A DNA stretch of 64,000 nucleotides from Nocardia niwae NBRC 108934 = DSM 45340 (GCF_001613465.1 NZ_BDCK01000036.1:1-64000), one strand, 5' to 3'; positions 43,001 to 54,200 are shown, numbered from the stretch's first letter. Translations and numbers: made by a program. Notes: a model not told the origin generated them from the sequence alone.

Positions 43001-43177
43001 GACGGCCCGGTCGACGTTCGACTGCGCGCTGCGCGCGTCCGCCCCCATCTCCGTCAGCTTGGCCAGGATGCGCTTGCTCGTTACCCCCAGCAGCTTGGCG
43101 AGTGCATGAACTCGGATTCGCTCCGGCAATTGTTCGGCATCCTGTGATGTTGTATCCAGCGGCTCTTGATCGGCCAC
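40007..43177 (-). CDS. rne: Ribonuclease E/G family endoribonuclease
   Basis: This 1056-residue protein starts with an IF2-N-like segment (RIRVHALAKLLGVTSKRILAKLTEMG). A long acidic and Arg-rich disordered region follows, including Arg/Gly blocks (RRRRGRRGRGRGRG) that bind RNA. The catalytic RNase E/G domain lies around residues 340-820, with an S1 region, the DNase-I-like VIDVNTGKFTG motif with its metal-binding Asp, and the zinc-link CEHCHGRG. A second low-complexity tail ends the chain. It processes rRNA and decays mRNA. The GTG at 43175-43177 has GAGGAG 5 nt upstream; the frame further upstream is rejected. Confidence 0.95.
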   Translation of the reverse strand: MADQEPLDTTSQDAEQLPERIRVHALAKLLGVTSKRILAKLTEMGADARSAQSNVDRAVAESVRDALVTVEADAAAEQPAAGQAPAPAAEPAADATTQAAPAQQPEPPRAAQTDAPYTGAGVIFSAPDVASSTQQPSTGAAATHTQLFTHSERPEAEPVAPAVFEAAAVVQAPLFLPPDAAAAEQARRQRRAEREARRTEERAPEPVEDETEVAEDEREASDDQQGDAEGQPRRRRRGRRGRGRGRGEQQSEADGDDEDAETETETEDESAPAAAEPAEAESAETGEGEDEDGVPEGASRRRRRRRRRKVAGESGESESADDDPPNTVVHEREPRNKTRSRAASDEVQGITGSTRLEAKRQRRRDGREAGRRRPPILTESEFLARREAVDRVMVVREKSFPDHPTATQVAVLEDNVLVEHFVTSTGSASMVGNVYLGKVQNVLPSMEAAFVDIGRGRNGVLYAGEVNWEAAGLGGKERKIEQALKPGDQVLVQVSKDPVGHKGARLTTQISLAGRFLVYVPGGTSTGISRKLPDTERKRLKEILRDIVPADAGVIIRTASEGVSETELARDVERLQATWRTIQQQTGKDNNAPKTLYEEPDLLVKVIRDLFNEDFSKLVIEGDRAWSTVEKYIGTVAPDLLARVSRHENNGVDVFETYRIDEQLAKALDRKVWLPSGGTLVIDRTEAMTVIDVNTGKFTGSGGSNLEETVTRNNLEAAEEIVRQMRLRDIGGMIVVDFIDMVLESNRDLVLRRLTEALGRDRTRHQVSEVTSLGLVQMTRKKLGTGLVEAFSTTCEHCHGRGILVHTYPVETGSGEETAGRTRESGSRRRRGRDKAAPAPAQPANGSGSGPAPENSDEEAAVRRAHPVALAMAAHQSDEPEQAEDAAAQPHAAVTGETTEERVVAETVEAAVAVPAEEPETEPAEVVEVIEEVEKVEPVPAQEPVAVAEPASAAEREPLAEPVSVDEPVPASENGAAANGVAEAGAARPPRRRRVARSAAAPAADSSGAVFVLPTGEQAPAPAIDYSQSEPVELPQRNRPRRRAVGRPAGAPEASN

Positions 43178-43647
43178 GAAGTCTCCTCGGGCCCCCGGGC
43201 GCGTCCCTCCCGGCGGGAGTGACGCGGCCGACGCGGGGGCGCTGTCCGTTCGACTCGCACCCGGTGGGCGCGAGATCAAGTGGTCTCGCCCCGCGTGCCC
43301 GGTTATCTCCTCGGTTGTTCGTCGTTCGGGCTAACTGGTCACGCGGCGCCTGGCTGTATGGCTGAACTCCGCGGTTCGAGCGCTCATCCAGCGTGCCTAC
43401 GCGAACATCCGACCCGGTGACCAGGCCGTTTGTCCATGGCAGCGATGATCGGCATCGAACCTTGGTGTCATCCGGCTGCACTCGTCACGTCTCGTTCGCG
43501 CACCTGCACGAACAGTCTGCGTCGAAAGCAGCCGATGCCAGTATCCCACACCGCGCGCCGGGCGTTCGCCATCGGCGCTCGACTCGGCTCGGCCCGCGGC
43601 GCGAACACCGGTGTCGCGGCGGCGCGGGCACGACGATCGAGACGTGG
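43178..43647. other. Long noncoding region upstream of rne
   Basis: These 470 bases between ndk and the rne start hold no gene I can support. The part next to rne carries its GAGGAG ribosome-binding site. A long 5' untranslated region would fit RNase E autoregulation, known in E. coli and reported for mycobacteria. I could not identify a promoter with confidence. Confidence 0.5.
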
Positions 43648-44064
43648 TCAGGCAGGCAACTCGGGGAACCAGAGCGCGATCTCGCGCTTGGCCGATTCGG
43701 GGGAATCGGAGCCGTGGACCAGGTTCTCCTGCGTCTCCAGAGCGAAGTCTCCGCGAATGCTGCCGGGTACGGCCTTCTCCACCGGATCGGTGCCACCGGC
43801 GATCTGGCGGAACGCGGCGATGGCGCGGGGGCCCTCCAGAATGGCGGCGACGACCGGGCCCGAAGTGATGAACTCGATCAGGGACCCGAAGAACGGCTTC
43901 TCGGCGTGCTCGGCGTAGTGGCCCTTGGCCAGCTCCTCCGACACCTGCTTCAGTTCGAGGGCGGCGATCTTCAGGCCCTTGCGCTCGATCCGTGCCAGCA
44001 CCTCGCCGACAAGGCCACGGGCCACACCGTCCGGCTTGATGAGTACCAACGTCTGCTCAGTCAC
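43648..44064 (-). CDS. ndk: Nucleoside diphosphate kinase
   Basis: This 138-residue enzyme balances nucleoside triphosphates. It begins EQTLVLIKPDGVARGLVGEVLARIERKG and has the active-site NLVHGSDSPESAKREI with the phosphorylated His near residue 117. The start is the GTG at 44062-44064; longer frames upstream are Arg-rich shadow. It lies between rne and the DUF4233 gene, as in M. tuberculosis (Rv2445c). Confidence 0.97.
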   Translation of the reverse strand: MTEQTLVLIKPDGVARGLVGEVLARIERKGLKIAALELKQVSEELAKGHYAEHAEKPFFGSLIEFITSGPVVAAILEGPRAIAAFRQIAGGTDPVEKAVPGSIRGDFALETQENLVHGSDSPESAKREIALWFPELPA

Positions 44065-44195
44065 GGCGCACAGCCTATCCGGCGCGCTTCCGGGCGCCGC
44101 ACCAGCGGTCGGGCTGATCGGCAACCGGCGGCGTCCGCGCCCCGGCCTCCGGGGGGAGCGGGCCCCGCAGCGCCCTCGCCGGGCGGCCTCGGCGG

Positions 44196-44612
44196 CTACG
44201 ACCGCTGGATGCGCTGGCTGGGCAGCAGGCCCTTCTCCATCCGGCCGCGCACGTCGGCGCGCAGCACCAGGATGAAGCCCCAGACCACGCCGAACACCAC
44301 GCCGATCACGCCGATGGACAGATGGATGAACGCGCCCAGCAGGACCAGCACCTGCAGGCCGAGATTGAAGGGCAGCGCCCAGGACCGCCGCTGCAACCCG
44401 GCCCCGAGGAACATCACCACCGCGAGAACCACGAGATAGGTGCCGGACAACCAGGTCACCCCGCCACCGACGTCCGCCACCACCGGCAACGCCAGCAGCA
44501 CCACGATCGCCTCGAGAACCAGCGTCCCCGCCATCACCCCGCGGAAACCCTTCCACGGGTCGGTCGCGGGGGCGGGCACCGCCTGCTCGTCTCGGTCGGC
44601 CGGTTCGCTCAT
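44196..44612 (-). CDS. DUF4233 membrane protein
   Basis: This 138-residue integral membrane protein has four hydrophobic segments: VMAGTLVLEAIVVLLALPVVA, LSGTYLVVLAVVMFLGAGL, NLGLQVLVLLGAFIHLSIG and IGVVFGVVWGFILVL. The family is DUF4233 (Rv2446c), of unknown function and nearly always next to folC. The ATG at 44610-44612 has GAGGAGG 6-7 nt upstream, separate from folC, which ends 115 bp away. Its conserved place between ndk and folC suggests a housekeeping envelope role. Confidence 0.9.
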   Translation of the reverse strand: MSEPADRDEQAVPAPATDPWKGFRGVMAGTLVLEAIVVLLALPVVADVGGGVTWLSGTYLVVLAVVMFLGAGLQRRSWALPFNLGLQVLVLLGAFIHLSIGVIGVVFGVVWGFILVLRADVRGRMEKGLLPSQRIQRS

Positions 44613-44727
44613 GCTGTGCCCTCCTCGGCATCCGCCGGGCTCACATGGTGTCCGGCGTTCCTGCGGTGGTTCTCGGCGTAAACGGTCCGACCGAGCTCGG
44701 ATCGGCCGCCGTTCGCGCACCCGGCGC

Positions 44728-46190
44728 TCACGCCGGGTCCTTCCCGAACAGCGCGCGCGCCGCGCCCGCCGTGACCACCGACCCCGTCACGATCACTCCG
44801 GCGCCGGACACCATCTCGCCCGCTTCGCCTACCTCTTCGGCGATCGCGATCGCGGTCTCGAGCGCGTCGGGCAGGGTGGCGGCGGAGACCACGCGCTCGT
44901 CGCCGAACCGCTGGACCGCGAGGTCGGCGAGCGTCTCCACGTCCAGCGCGCGCGGTGAACCGTTGCTGGTGACGACGATCTCGTCGAACACCGGCTCCAG
45001 CGCGGTGAGGATGCCGTCGGCGTCCTTGTCACCGAGCACCGCGACCACCCCGACCAGCTTGCGGAAGTCGAACTCGTCGGTCAGTGTCGCGGCCAGCGCT
45101 CGCGCACCGGCCGGGTTGTGCGCGGCATCGATGAAGATGGTGGGCGCGCTGCGCATCCGCTCCAGCCGCCCCGGGCTGGTGACACTCGCGAAGCCGGCGC
45201 GTACGGCGTCCATGTCAAGCTTGCGCTGCGCGCCCGCCCCGAAGAACGCCTCCACCGCCGCGAGCGCGAGCACCGCGTTGCGCGCTTGATGCTCGCCGTG
45301 CAACGGCAGGAAGATCTCGTCGTACACCCCGCCCAGGCCCTGCAGCTCGAGTTGCTGCCCGCCCACCGCGATCTGCCGGGCGAGCACGCGGAACTCCGAG
45401 CCCTCGCGCGCGACCGCGGCGTCCATCTCGACGGCGCGGCGCAGCAGCACCTCCATCGCCTCGGGTTCCTGCTGCGCGATCACCGCGACGTTGTCGCGCG
45501 GCACCAGGCTTTCCGGGGCGCGCTTGATGATCCCGGCCTTCTCCCCCGCGATCGAGGTGAGGTCGGGGCCGAGGTAGTCGGTGTGGTCCAAGCCGATCGG
45601 CGTGATCACCGCGACCTGCCCGTCGACGACGTTCGTGGCGTCCCAGGTGCCGCCCAATCCCGTCTCGACGACCGCCACGTCGACCGGCGCCTCGGCGAAA
45701 GCGGCGAACGCCATGCCGGTGAGCACCTCGAACTTGCTCATCGCGGGGCCGCCCGCGGCCGCCGACTGCTTGTCGATCATCTCGACGTACGGCAGCAGCT
45801 CGCGATAGATCTCCACGTACTTCGCGGGCGTGATCGGCGCGTTGTCGATGCTGATCCGCTCGGTGGCCAGCTGCAGATGCGGACTGGTGAGCCGGCCGGT
45901 GCGGCGATGCAGCGCGGTGAGCAGCGCGTCGATCATCCTGGTCACCGAGGTCTTGCCGTTGGTGCCCGCGATGTGGATCGCCGGGTAGCTCTGCTGCGGC
46001 GAGCCGAGCAGGTCCATCAGCGTGGCGATCCGGGTCAGCGAGGGCTCGATCTTGGTCTCCGGCCAGCGCTTGTCGAGTTCCGCCTCGACCAGCGCCATCT
46101 CCGCCAGTTCCACCGGGGAGGGACCGGAGCCGAGCCGCGCGCCGCCGCCACGGCGCTCGTCGTCGCCGTATTGCGGTTCCGGCTCGTGGT

Positions 46191-46194
<4 letters not shown>
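44728..46194 (-). CDS. folC: Bifunctional folylpolyglutamate/dihydrofolate synthase
   Basis: This 488-residue Mur-ligase-family enzyme adds glutamate to folates and makes dihydrofolate from dihydropteroate. It shows AIHIAGTNGKTSVTRMI (P-loop) near residue 72, TSPHLQLATERI, the VVETGLGGTWDATN and LDHTDYLG motifs, and HNPAGARAL in the C-terminal domain. Residues 1-30 are extra and hydrophilic. The start is the GTG at 46192-46194, overlapping the valS stop as GTGA, so folC translation depends on valS. Confidence 0.96.
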
Positions 46195-48869
<2,675 letters not shown>

Positions 48870-49027
48870 CCCGCGATTCTAGAGCCCGCCGATCCGCCGA
48901 CCTCGGGTCGGTCGCCCCTGGTCACCGCTTCCCTGCGGATCCGCCGGTCGACGCGCGCCGGAAATCACGGTGCATATCCGCCCGCGGGGTGACGGGGCGG
49001 ACGGTATTCCGCGACGAAGACAAAGAA

Positions 49028-49070
49028 AGGCGGAGTCTTCGGTGGATGAGGGACACCGAACACTCCGCCT
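49028..49070 (-). terminator. Strong hairpin with T-rich tail after the flavoprotein gene
   Basis: AGGCGGAGT (49028-49036) and ACTCCGCCT (49062-49070) pair perfectly, and the inner TTCGGTG/CACCGAA adds 7 bp after one mismatch, leaving a 9-nt loop. On the minus strand it is followed by TTTCTTTGTCTT, a classical intrinsic terminator tail. It lies 89 bp after the flavoprotein stop. Confidence 0.8.
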
Positions 49071-49159
49071 ATGTCAGTAGCTTACCGGCGATCCGAGTCC
49101 GGCCCTGGAATCCATAAGCAATTCTCAGCTTCCGGCATTTTGTACCCCGGATATTCCCC

Positions 49160-50086
49160 TTATCGGGCGAGCGCGGCGGCCTCGGCCAGCACCAAGTCGC
49201 CGTTGATCGCGATCGCGGCGGTCGAGCCCGCTCCCGCGGCGGAGATGACCTGAGCTGCCGGATTGCTGACGTTGCCCGCGGCCCACACACCCGGCACGCT
49301 GGTGCGTCCGGTAGCGTCCGTCGTCACCCAGCCGCCGGCGTCGAACGCGCAACCGAGCGCGACCAGCACGTCGTCGTTGGCCCGGAAGGTCGGGGCGACG
49401 AACATCGCGCTCCTCGGCACCGCCCGGCCGTCGGCCAGTTCCACACCGCGCAGCCGGTCGTCCACCACGAACCGGGCCACCTCGCCTTCGACCAGCCGGA
49501 CGCCGCGCGCGTCCAGGTGGGCGCGGTCACCGCCGGACACGGTCATCGTGTTCGAAAAGAAGACGACGTCGTCCGACCACTGGGGCAGCAGCAGCGCCAA
49601 ATGCACCGCACGGGCCAGGGCGCCGGGCTCCGCCCCGCCGAGCACGCCGATCGGCTGGTCCCGGACCTCGTAGCCGTGGCAGTACGGGCAGTGCAGCACG
49701 TCACGTCCCCAGCGCTCACGCACTCCGGGCAGCTCCGGCAGTTCGTCACGCAGCCCGGTGGCCACGAGGACGCGACGAGCCCGCAGCGCCGCGCCGCCGC
49801 CGAGCCGCAGCGTGTGGTCCGACTCCCCCGTCCGCTCGGCGCCGACGACGACGTCGTCGATCATCTCCGCGCCGTAGCTCGTGGCCTCGGCGACCCCGCT
49901 CGCCAGCAGATCCGCGGGCGGCATCCCGTCCCTGGACAGGAACCCGTGCATGTGCTCGGCGGGCGCGTTGCGCGGCGCACCGCCCCTGACCACCGCGACG
50001 CGCCGCCGGGCCCGTGCCAGGACCAGCGCGGCGGACAGTCCCGCCGCTCCGCCGCCCACGATCACCACGTCATATGTCTCGCTCAT
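49160..50086 (-). CDS. Thioredoxin-reductase-like NAD(P)/FAD oxidoreductase
   Basis: This 308-residue flavoprotein has the FAD loop VVIVGGGAAGLSAALVLARA, a redox-active-type CPYCHGYE near residue 134 (the CxxC of thioredoxin reductases), the NADP loop IGVLGGAEPG and a C-terminal VPGVWAAGNVS for FAD. The thioredoxin-specific parts differ, so it may not reduce thioredoxin. It is divergent from an XRE-cupin regulator with a palindrome between, a pairing found in many actinobacteria. The ribosome-binding site GGAGGTGATC is nearly complete. Confidence 0.87.
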   Translation of the reverse strand: MSETYDVVIVGGGAAGLSAALVLARARRRVAVVRGGAPRNAPAEHMHGFLSRDGMPPADLLASGVAEATSYGAEMIDDVVVGAERTGESDHTLRLGGGAALRARRVLVATGLRDELPELPGVRERWGRDVLHCPYCHGYEVRDQPIGVLGGAEPGALARAVHLALLLPQWSDDVVFFSNTMTVSGGDRAHLDARGVRLVEGEVARFVVDDRLRGVELADGRAVPRSAMFVAPTFRANDDVLVALGCAFDAGGWVTTDATGRTSVPGVWAAGNVSNPAAQVISAAGAGSTAAIAINGDLVLAEAAALAR

Positions 50087-50131
50087 CCGCGATCACCTCC
50101 ACCGACACAGTGCCCTTGCGCTCAACGATCA

Positions 50132-50145
50132 GCAACAAATGTTGC
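50132..50145. promoter_or_regulatory. Perfect palindromic operator between divergent genes
   Basis: GCAACA (50132-50137) and TGTTGC (50140-50145) surround AA. The site overlaps the -35 of the XRE-cupin gene and lies 46 bp from the flavoprotein start, so the regulator could control both genes. Confidence 0.6.
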
Positions 50146-50170
50146 CGAATCCGGGAAAACGCGGTGCACT
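50142..50170 (+). promoter_or_regulatory. Promoter of the XRE-cupin regulator gene
   Basis: TTGCCG (50142-50147) and TGCACT (50165-50170) are 17 bp apart, and the ATG follows 6 nt after the -10, so the mRNA is probably leaderless. The operator palindrome shares the -35. Confidence 0.55.
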
Positions 50171-50176
50171 GGTGAC

Positions 50177-50770
50177 ATGTCCACACCACCGGCTGTCACC
50201 CAGGCCCTCGCCGACATCGGCCCACGCCTCAAAGCGCTGCGCACCCGCCGCAACGTCACGCTCACCGCGCTGTCGGAAAGCACCGGGATCTCCAAGAGCA
50301 CGCTGTCGAGGCTCGAGGCCGGTCAGCGAAAAGCGAGCCTGGAATTGCTGCTGCCGATCGCGATGGCCCACCAGGTGCCACTGGACGAATTGGTGGCCGC
50401 GCCCGCGATCGCCGATCCCCGGGTCCACACAACGGCGCGGAAGATGAACGGGCTCACCATCGTTCCGCTCACCCGCCAACCGGGTCCGCTCCAGGCGTTC
50501 AAGATCATCATCCCGCCCGAGCGCGGTGAACCCGACCCCAAGGTGCACGAGGGTTTCGAGTGGCTCTACGTGCTGTCCGGCCGACTGCGGCTGGTGCTCG
50601 GCGAGCACGATCTGGTGCTCGGCCCCGGCGAGGCCGCGGAATTCGACACCCGTCAACCGCATTGGTTCGGCAGCGCGGGCCGGGGCCCGGTGGAAATTCT
50701 GAGCCTTTTCGGGTCCCAGGGCGAACGAATGCATCTTCGCGCACGGTCGGCGAGCCGGAAGCGCGCGTGA
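50177..50770 (+). CDS. XRE-family regulator with cupin domain
   Basis: This 197-residue protein has an N-terminal helix-turn-helix (RLKALRTRRNVTLTALSESTGISKSTLSRLEAGQRKASLE, about residues 16-55). The C-terminal cupin (residues about 95-180) has HEGFEWLYVLSGRLRLVLGEHDLVLGPGEAAEFDTRQPHW, with likely metal- or ligand-binding His residues. Such regulators sense small molecules and act on nearby genes; the divergent flavoprotein is the obvious target. The ATG at 50177 is supported by the promoter spacing. Confidence 0.9.
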   Translation: MSTPPAVTQALADIGPRLKALRTRRNVTLTALSESTGISKSTLSRLEAGQRKASLELLLPIAMAHQVPLDELVAAPAIADPRVHTTARKMNGLTIVPLTRQPGPLQAFKIIIPPERGEPDPKVHEGFEWLYVLSGRLRLVLGEHDLVLGPGEAAEFDTRQPHWFGSAGRGPVEILSLFGSQGERMHLRARSASRKRA

Positions 50771-50926
50771 ACCGCCTTGTCCGAAATGTCCGTTATTGCC
50801 AAAACGTGAATTTTCCGGACCCTGGAAAGGGTGAATACCCCAGGCGTTCCTCCTCCGGTGAATCCCCAAGAAAAACCAGGGTTTTCCCGGTTGCCGAACA
50901 CGTCCCGGCTGCGGACGCTGGGAGAG

Positions 50927-51586
50927 GTGAACCCCCCGCTGGAGGCGTACGCCTCCGACCCCCGGCTGCCGGTCCTGGTCCCGGAGACGCTACATGATCT
51001 GCGCGGCCACGCGATCGCGGAAATCCGGTACCCCGCCGCGGCGGCACTGCTCGTCGCCGGCGTCCCCGGCGCGGGCAAGAGCACCGCGCTGCGCAAGTTC
51101 TTCGGCGCCGACGCGGCGGCCACCGCGCCGTCCCGCAGTCCCGCCGGAGTGCTGGTGCTCGACTCGATGCAGGCCCGTAATCGGTGGCGGCCCAAGCTGT
51201 GGTGGCTGCCCTACCTGCTGTGGCGTCCGCTGGTGCACGCCGCGCACTTCCAGGCCATTCGCACCGCGCTGCGGGAGGTCGACGGGCCGGTTGTCATCCA
51301 CGACTGCGCCACTTTCGGTTGGGCACGCGCCCTGATCGCGCGCTGGGCGGCGGATCGTGACCTGCACCTGCTCATGCTGGACGTGCCCGCGGCGGTGGCC
51401 CGCGCGGGCCAGCACAGCCGCGGCCGGCGGATCAACCACGTGATCTTCCGGCTGCACGTGCGGCGCTGGCGGCGGCTGATGCACACCGTGGCGACGGAGT
51501 GCGGGCCGACCACCTGCGCATCCCGGTCGGTGGTCATCGTCGACCGCGCGGCCGTGAACCATCTGCGGGGCGTGACGTTCGCCTGA
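50927..51586 (+). CDS. P-loop (AAA/zeta-like) ATP-binding protein
   Basis: This 219-residue protein has a Walker A LLVAGVPGAGKSTALRKFFG near residue 36, a Walker-B-like VVIHDCATF and an Arg/His-rich C-terminus (VIFRLHVRRWRRLMHTVATE) that may form a lid. It resembles zeta-toxin and kinase-like P-loop NTPases of unknown function found in Nocardia and mycobacteria. The start is taken at the GTG 50927; an in-frame GTG at 50831 would add 32 residues, but the codons there have low third-position GC, unlike the rest. It converges on the diacylglycerol kinase gene with a 16-bp gap. Confidence 0.72.
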   Translation: MNPPLEAYASDPRLPVLVPETLHDLRGHAIAEIRYPAAAALLVAGVPGAGKSTALRKFFGADAAATAPSRSPAGVLVLDSMQARNRWRPKLWWLPYLLWRPLVHAAHFQAIRTALREVDGPVVIHDCATFGWARALIARWAADRDLHLLMLDVPAAVARAGQHSRGRRINHVIFRLHVRRWRRLMHTVATECGPTTCASRSVVIVDRAAVNHLRGVTFA

Positions 51587-51602
51587 CCGGCCGCCGCCTG
51601 GG

Positions 51603-52547
51603 TCAGGGGACCAGGACCGTCAGCGCCCCGGGGACCGCCCGGATCGTGATCGGCAGCGTGCCCGCCGGTTCGCCGTCGGCGGTCGCGGGCGCACCCGCCG
51701 CGGTGAGCGTGACGGCCGCGGCGCGGAACTGCTTGACCTGCGGGTGGACCTGCCGTTTGCCCGCCGAGAGCGCGGGCAGCAGGCGCAGCATCTCCCCGCG
51801 CGACAACGCGCCGACCACGGTCAAGTCGAGCAGTCCGTCGTCCATCAGCGCGTCCGGACAGATCAGCATGCCGCCGCCGTAGGTGCGGGTGTTGCCGACC
51901 GCGACCATGACCGCCTCGGCCTCCAACTCCGAGCCCGCGCCGGGGTTGGTCAGCCCGTCGGTCACCGCGTCCACCAGCTCGACCCGGTAGGGCACGGTGA
52001 AGCGCCCGGAGATCTCCGCCAGCGCGGCGACGGTGTAACGCAGCCTGCCCCTCGGCCAGCGCATCTCGTTGGCGCGCAGGGTGACCCGCGCGTCGAACCC
52101 GGTGCCCGCCACCGTGGCGAACCACATCGGCGGTGCGGACGACTCGATGCGGCCGAGGTCGATCGCTCTGGTCTGCCCGCGCAACACGAGCGAGGCGGCG
52201 GCTTGCGGGTCGTCGGTCGGCACGCCGAGCTCCCTGGCCAGGTCGTTGCCGGTACCCGCGGGAATCATGCCGAGCGCGACGCCGGTCTCGGCGACGGCCG
52301 GGAGGGTCACGTTGATCAGACCGTCCCCGCCGACGCAGACCACGGCATCGGGCCGCACGTCGCCCGCGATCGAATCCCGCACCTGGCGCACGGTTTCGGC
52401 GGCCGAGGGAGCACATACCTCGGTGACGTCCGCCCCGCCCGCGCGAAAGCGGGCGATCGCGACGCTCGCCGCGTCGCCTCCCCTGCCGTGCCCGGACCGC
52501 GGATTGGTCACCACGGTGATCTTGCGCACCGGCGAATAGTCGTTCAC
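51603..52547 (-). CDS. Diacylglycerol kinase-family lipid kinase
   Basis: This 314-residue DAGK-catalytic protein opens VRKITVVTNPRSGHGRGG and has the phosphate loop VVCVGGDGLINVTL near residue 68, GMIPAGTGNDLARELGVP near 91 and a later DALMDDGLLDLTVVG. Related mycobacterial proteins (Rv2252) phosphorylate diacylglycerol, feeding phosphatidic acid into phospholipid and PIM synthesis. The GTG at 52545-52547 overlaps the upstream flavoprotein stop as GTGA, so the two are translated together. Confidence 0.9.
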   Translation of the reverse strand: MNDYSPVRKITVVTNPRSGHGRGGDAASVAIARFRAGGADVTEVCAPSAAETVRQVRDSIAGDVRPDAVVCVGGDGLINVTLPAVAETGVALGMIPAGTGNDLARELGVPTDDPQAAASLVLRGQTRAIDLGRIESSAPPMWFATVAGTGFDARVTLRANEMRWPRGRLRYTVAALAEISGRFTVPYRVELVDAVTDGLTNPGAGSELEAEAVMVAVGNTRTYGGGMLICPDALMDDGLLDLTVVGALSRGEMLRLLPALSAGKRQVHPQVKQFRAAAVTLTAAGAPATADGEPAGTLPITIRAVPGALTVLVP

Positions 52548-54199
52548 GGCACCAGCTTTCCGGGGTTCAGGATGCCCGCGGGGTCGAGTTCGGCCTTCAC
52601 CGCGCGCAGCACGCGCACGCCGAGATCGCCCACTTCGTCGGGCACCCAGGGGCGATGATCGGTGCCCACCGCGTGGTGGTGGGTGATGGTGCCGCCCGCG
52701 GCGATGATCGCGTCCCCGGCGGCGCGCTTGGCGGCCCGCCACTGGGTCAGCGGGTCGTCGAGCTGCTTGGCGACGACGGTGAAGTACAGCGACGCGCCGG
52801 TCGGGTAGGTGTGCGAGATGTGACACATGACCAGGGGCGGGGTGCCCTGCGCGCTGAGCGAATCGGTCAGCGCCGCGGTGACCTCGGCCTTCAGCGCGGT
52901 CAGATTCGACCAGGTGGTGGCCGTCTCCAGCGTTTCGCACAGCACGCCCACGTCCAGCAGCGCGTCGCGCAGGTACGGCGCGGCGAAACGACCGTGCTCC
53001 CATTCCCGGGCCGGTGTCTCACCCAAGGACGAGCCGCCCGCCGCCGCCAGCACGGCGGCCGCTTCGGCGCTGCGCGCGGCGACATGCGCCGCGCTGCCCT
53101 CGTAGGTGGTGACGGCCAGGCACCCGGCCACGGGGTTGCCGCCGATGTCGCCGGAGCGGGCGAGGTTGATCCCGGTCTCCGCCTCGTCGGACAAGCGGAG
53201 CACCGTGGGCGCCGCGCCCGCCTGCACCACCGCGCGCAACGCTGCGGCGCCGGTCGTGAAGTCCGGGAACGACCACGCTTGATAGGCGACGGTTTCCGGG
53301 ACCGGATGCACCCGCAGCGTGACCTCGGTGATCACGCCGAGCGTGCCCTCCGAGCCGACGAACAACTCGCGCAGGTCCGGCCCCGCCGCCGAAGCCGGCG
53401 CGCGACCGAGTTCCAGTGTGCCGCTGGGGGTGGCGATCTTCAGTCGCTGCACCATGTCGTCGAAACGGCCGTAGCCCGCCGAGGCCTGGCCCGACGACCG
53501 CGTCGCCGCGAAGCCGCCGAGGGTGGCGAACTCGAAGCTCTGCGGGAAGTGACCGAGCGACAGCCCCTGCGCACCGAGCAGTTCCTCCGCGCGCGGACCG
53601 GTCAGGCCCGCGCCCAGCGTGGCGGTGCCGCTGACCGGATCGATTTCGGTCAGCCCGCCGAGCCTGCGCAGGTCCAGGGCGATCACGGCGCCGAAGCGCC
53701 CGCGCACGGGATCGACGCCACCGACCACACTGGTGCCGCCGCCGAACGGAACCACCGCGATGGCATGCCGCGCGCAGTAGGCGAGCACTGCGAGAACTTC
53801 GTCGTGATCGGCCGGGAAGACGACGGCATCCGGCGCGTCCTGCGGCCCCTCGGCCCGGCGGCGCAGTAGATCGGGCGTGCTCTTCCCGCCGGCGTGCCGC
53901 AGCCGATCGCGGTGGTCGGCCGACACGTTCCCGGGTCCGACCACCTCGACCAGCCCGGCTCGCCGCGCGGCCGTCAACGCCGATTCGCGCAGTGGCACGT
54001 CGCCCTCATCGCGGCGCGCCACCGGATTGCCGGAGACACCGAACACCTGTGTCAGCAGACCGCGGATCCGTTCCGAAAGTGGCTGGTGCCCAGCCGGGAT
54101 GCCCCAGGCATCCCAGACCATACTCGCCGCCGAGTCGCTCGGGCCGGTCTTTGCCGACAGAGCCGGCTCCTCGTCGGTGTGCTGCTGCGTGTCCGCCAT
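52544..54199 (-). CDS. Alkyldihydroxyacetonephosphate-synthase-like FAD-binding protein
   Basis: This 551-residue protein of the vanillyl-alcohol-oxidase FAD family shows VVPFGGGTSVVGGVDP near residue 150, the ATLGGFAATRSSGQASAGYGRFDDMVQRLK block near 226 and a late THHHAVGTDH near 510; the consecutive His are typical of alkyl-DHAP synthase (AGPS). AGPS makes ether lipids by exchanging acyl for alkyl in acyl-DHAP. M. tuberculosis Rv2251 is similar and has the same neighbours (lipid kinase, TetR, glpD). Whether the organism makes ether lipids is unknown. The ATG lies next to the operator palindrome. Confidence 0.87.
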   Translation of the reverse strand: MADTQQHTDEEPALSAKTGPSDSAASMVWDAWGIPAGHQPLSERIRGLLTQVFGVSGNPVARRDEGDVPLRESALTAARRAGLVEVVGPGNVSADHRDRLRHAGGKSTPDLLRRRAEGPQDAPDAVVFPADHDEVLAVLAYCARHAIAVVPFGGGTSVVGGVDPVRGRFGAVIALDLRRLGGLTEIDPVSGTATLGAGLTGPRAEELLGAQGLSLGHFPQSFEFATLGGFAATRSSGQASAGYGRFDDMVQRLKIATPSGTLELGRAPASAAGPDLRELFVGSEGTLGVITEVTLRVHPVPETVAYQAWSFPDFTTGAAALRAVVQAGAAPTVLRLSDEAETGINLARSGDIGGNPVAGCLAVTTYEGSAAHVAARSAEAAAVLAAAGGSSLGETPAREWEHGRFAAPYLRDALLDVGVLCETLETATTWSNLTALKAEVTAALTDSLSAQGTPPLVMCHISHTYPTGASLYFTVVAKQLDDPLTQWRAAKRAAGDAIIAAGGTITHHHAVGTDHRPWVPDEVGDLGVRVLRAVKAELDPAGILNPGKLVP

Positions 54200-54200
54200 G

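Noticed and set aside
39794..43147. A 1117-codon plus-strand open frame opposite rne
   Set aside because: It is the antisense shadow of a high-GC gene: low complexity, no domain, no ribosome-binding site. The rne frame has clear catalytic motifs.
48870..49159. T-box leader upstream of valS
   Set aside because: No specifier loop or TGGNACC-like antiterminator bulge was seen; the strong hairpin here is oriented and placed as a terminator of the flavoprotein gene.
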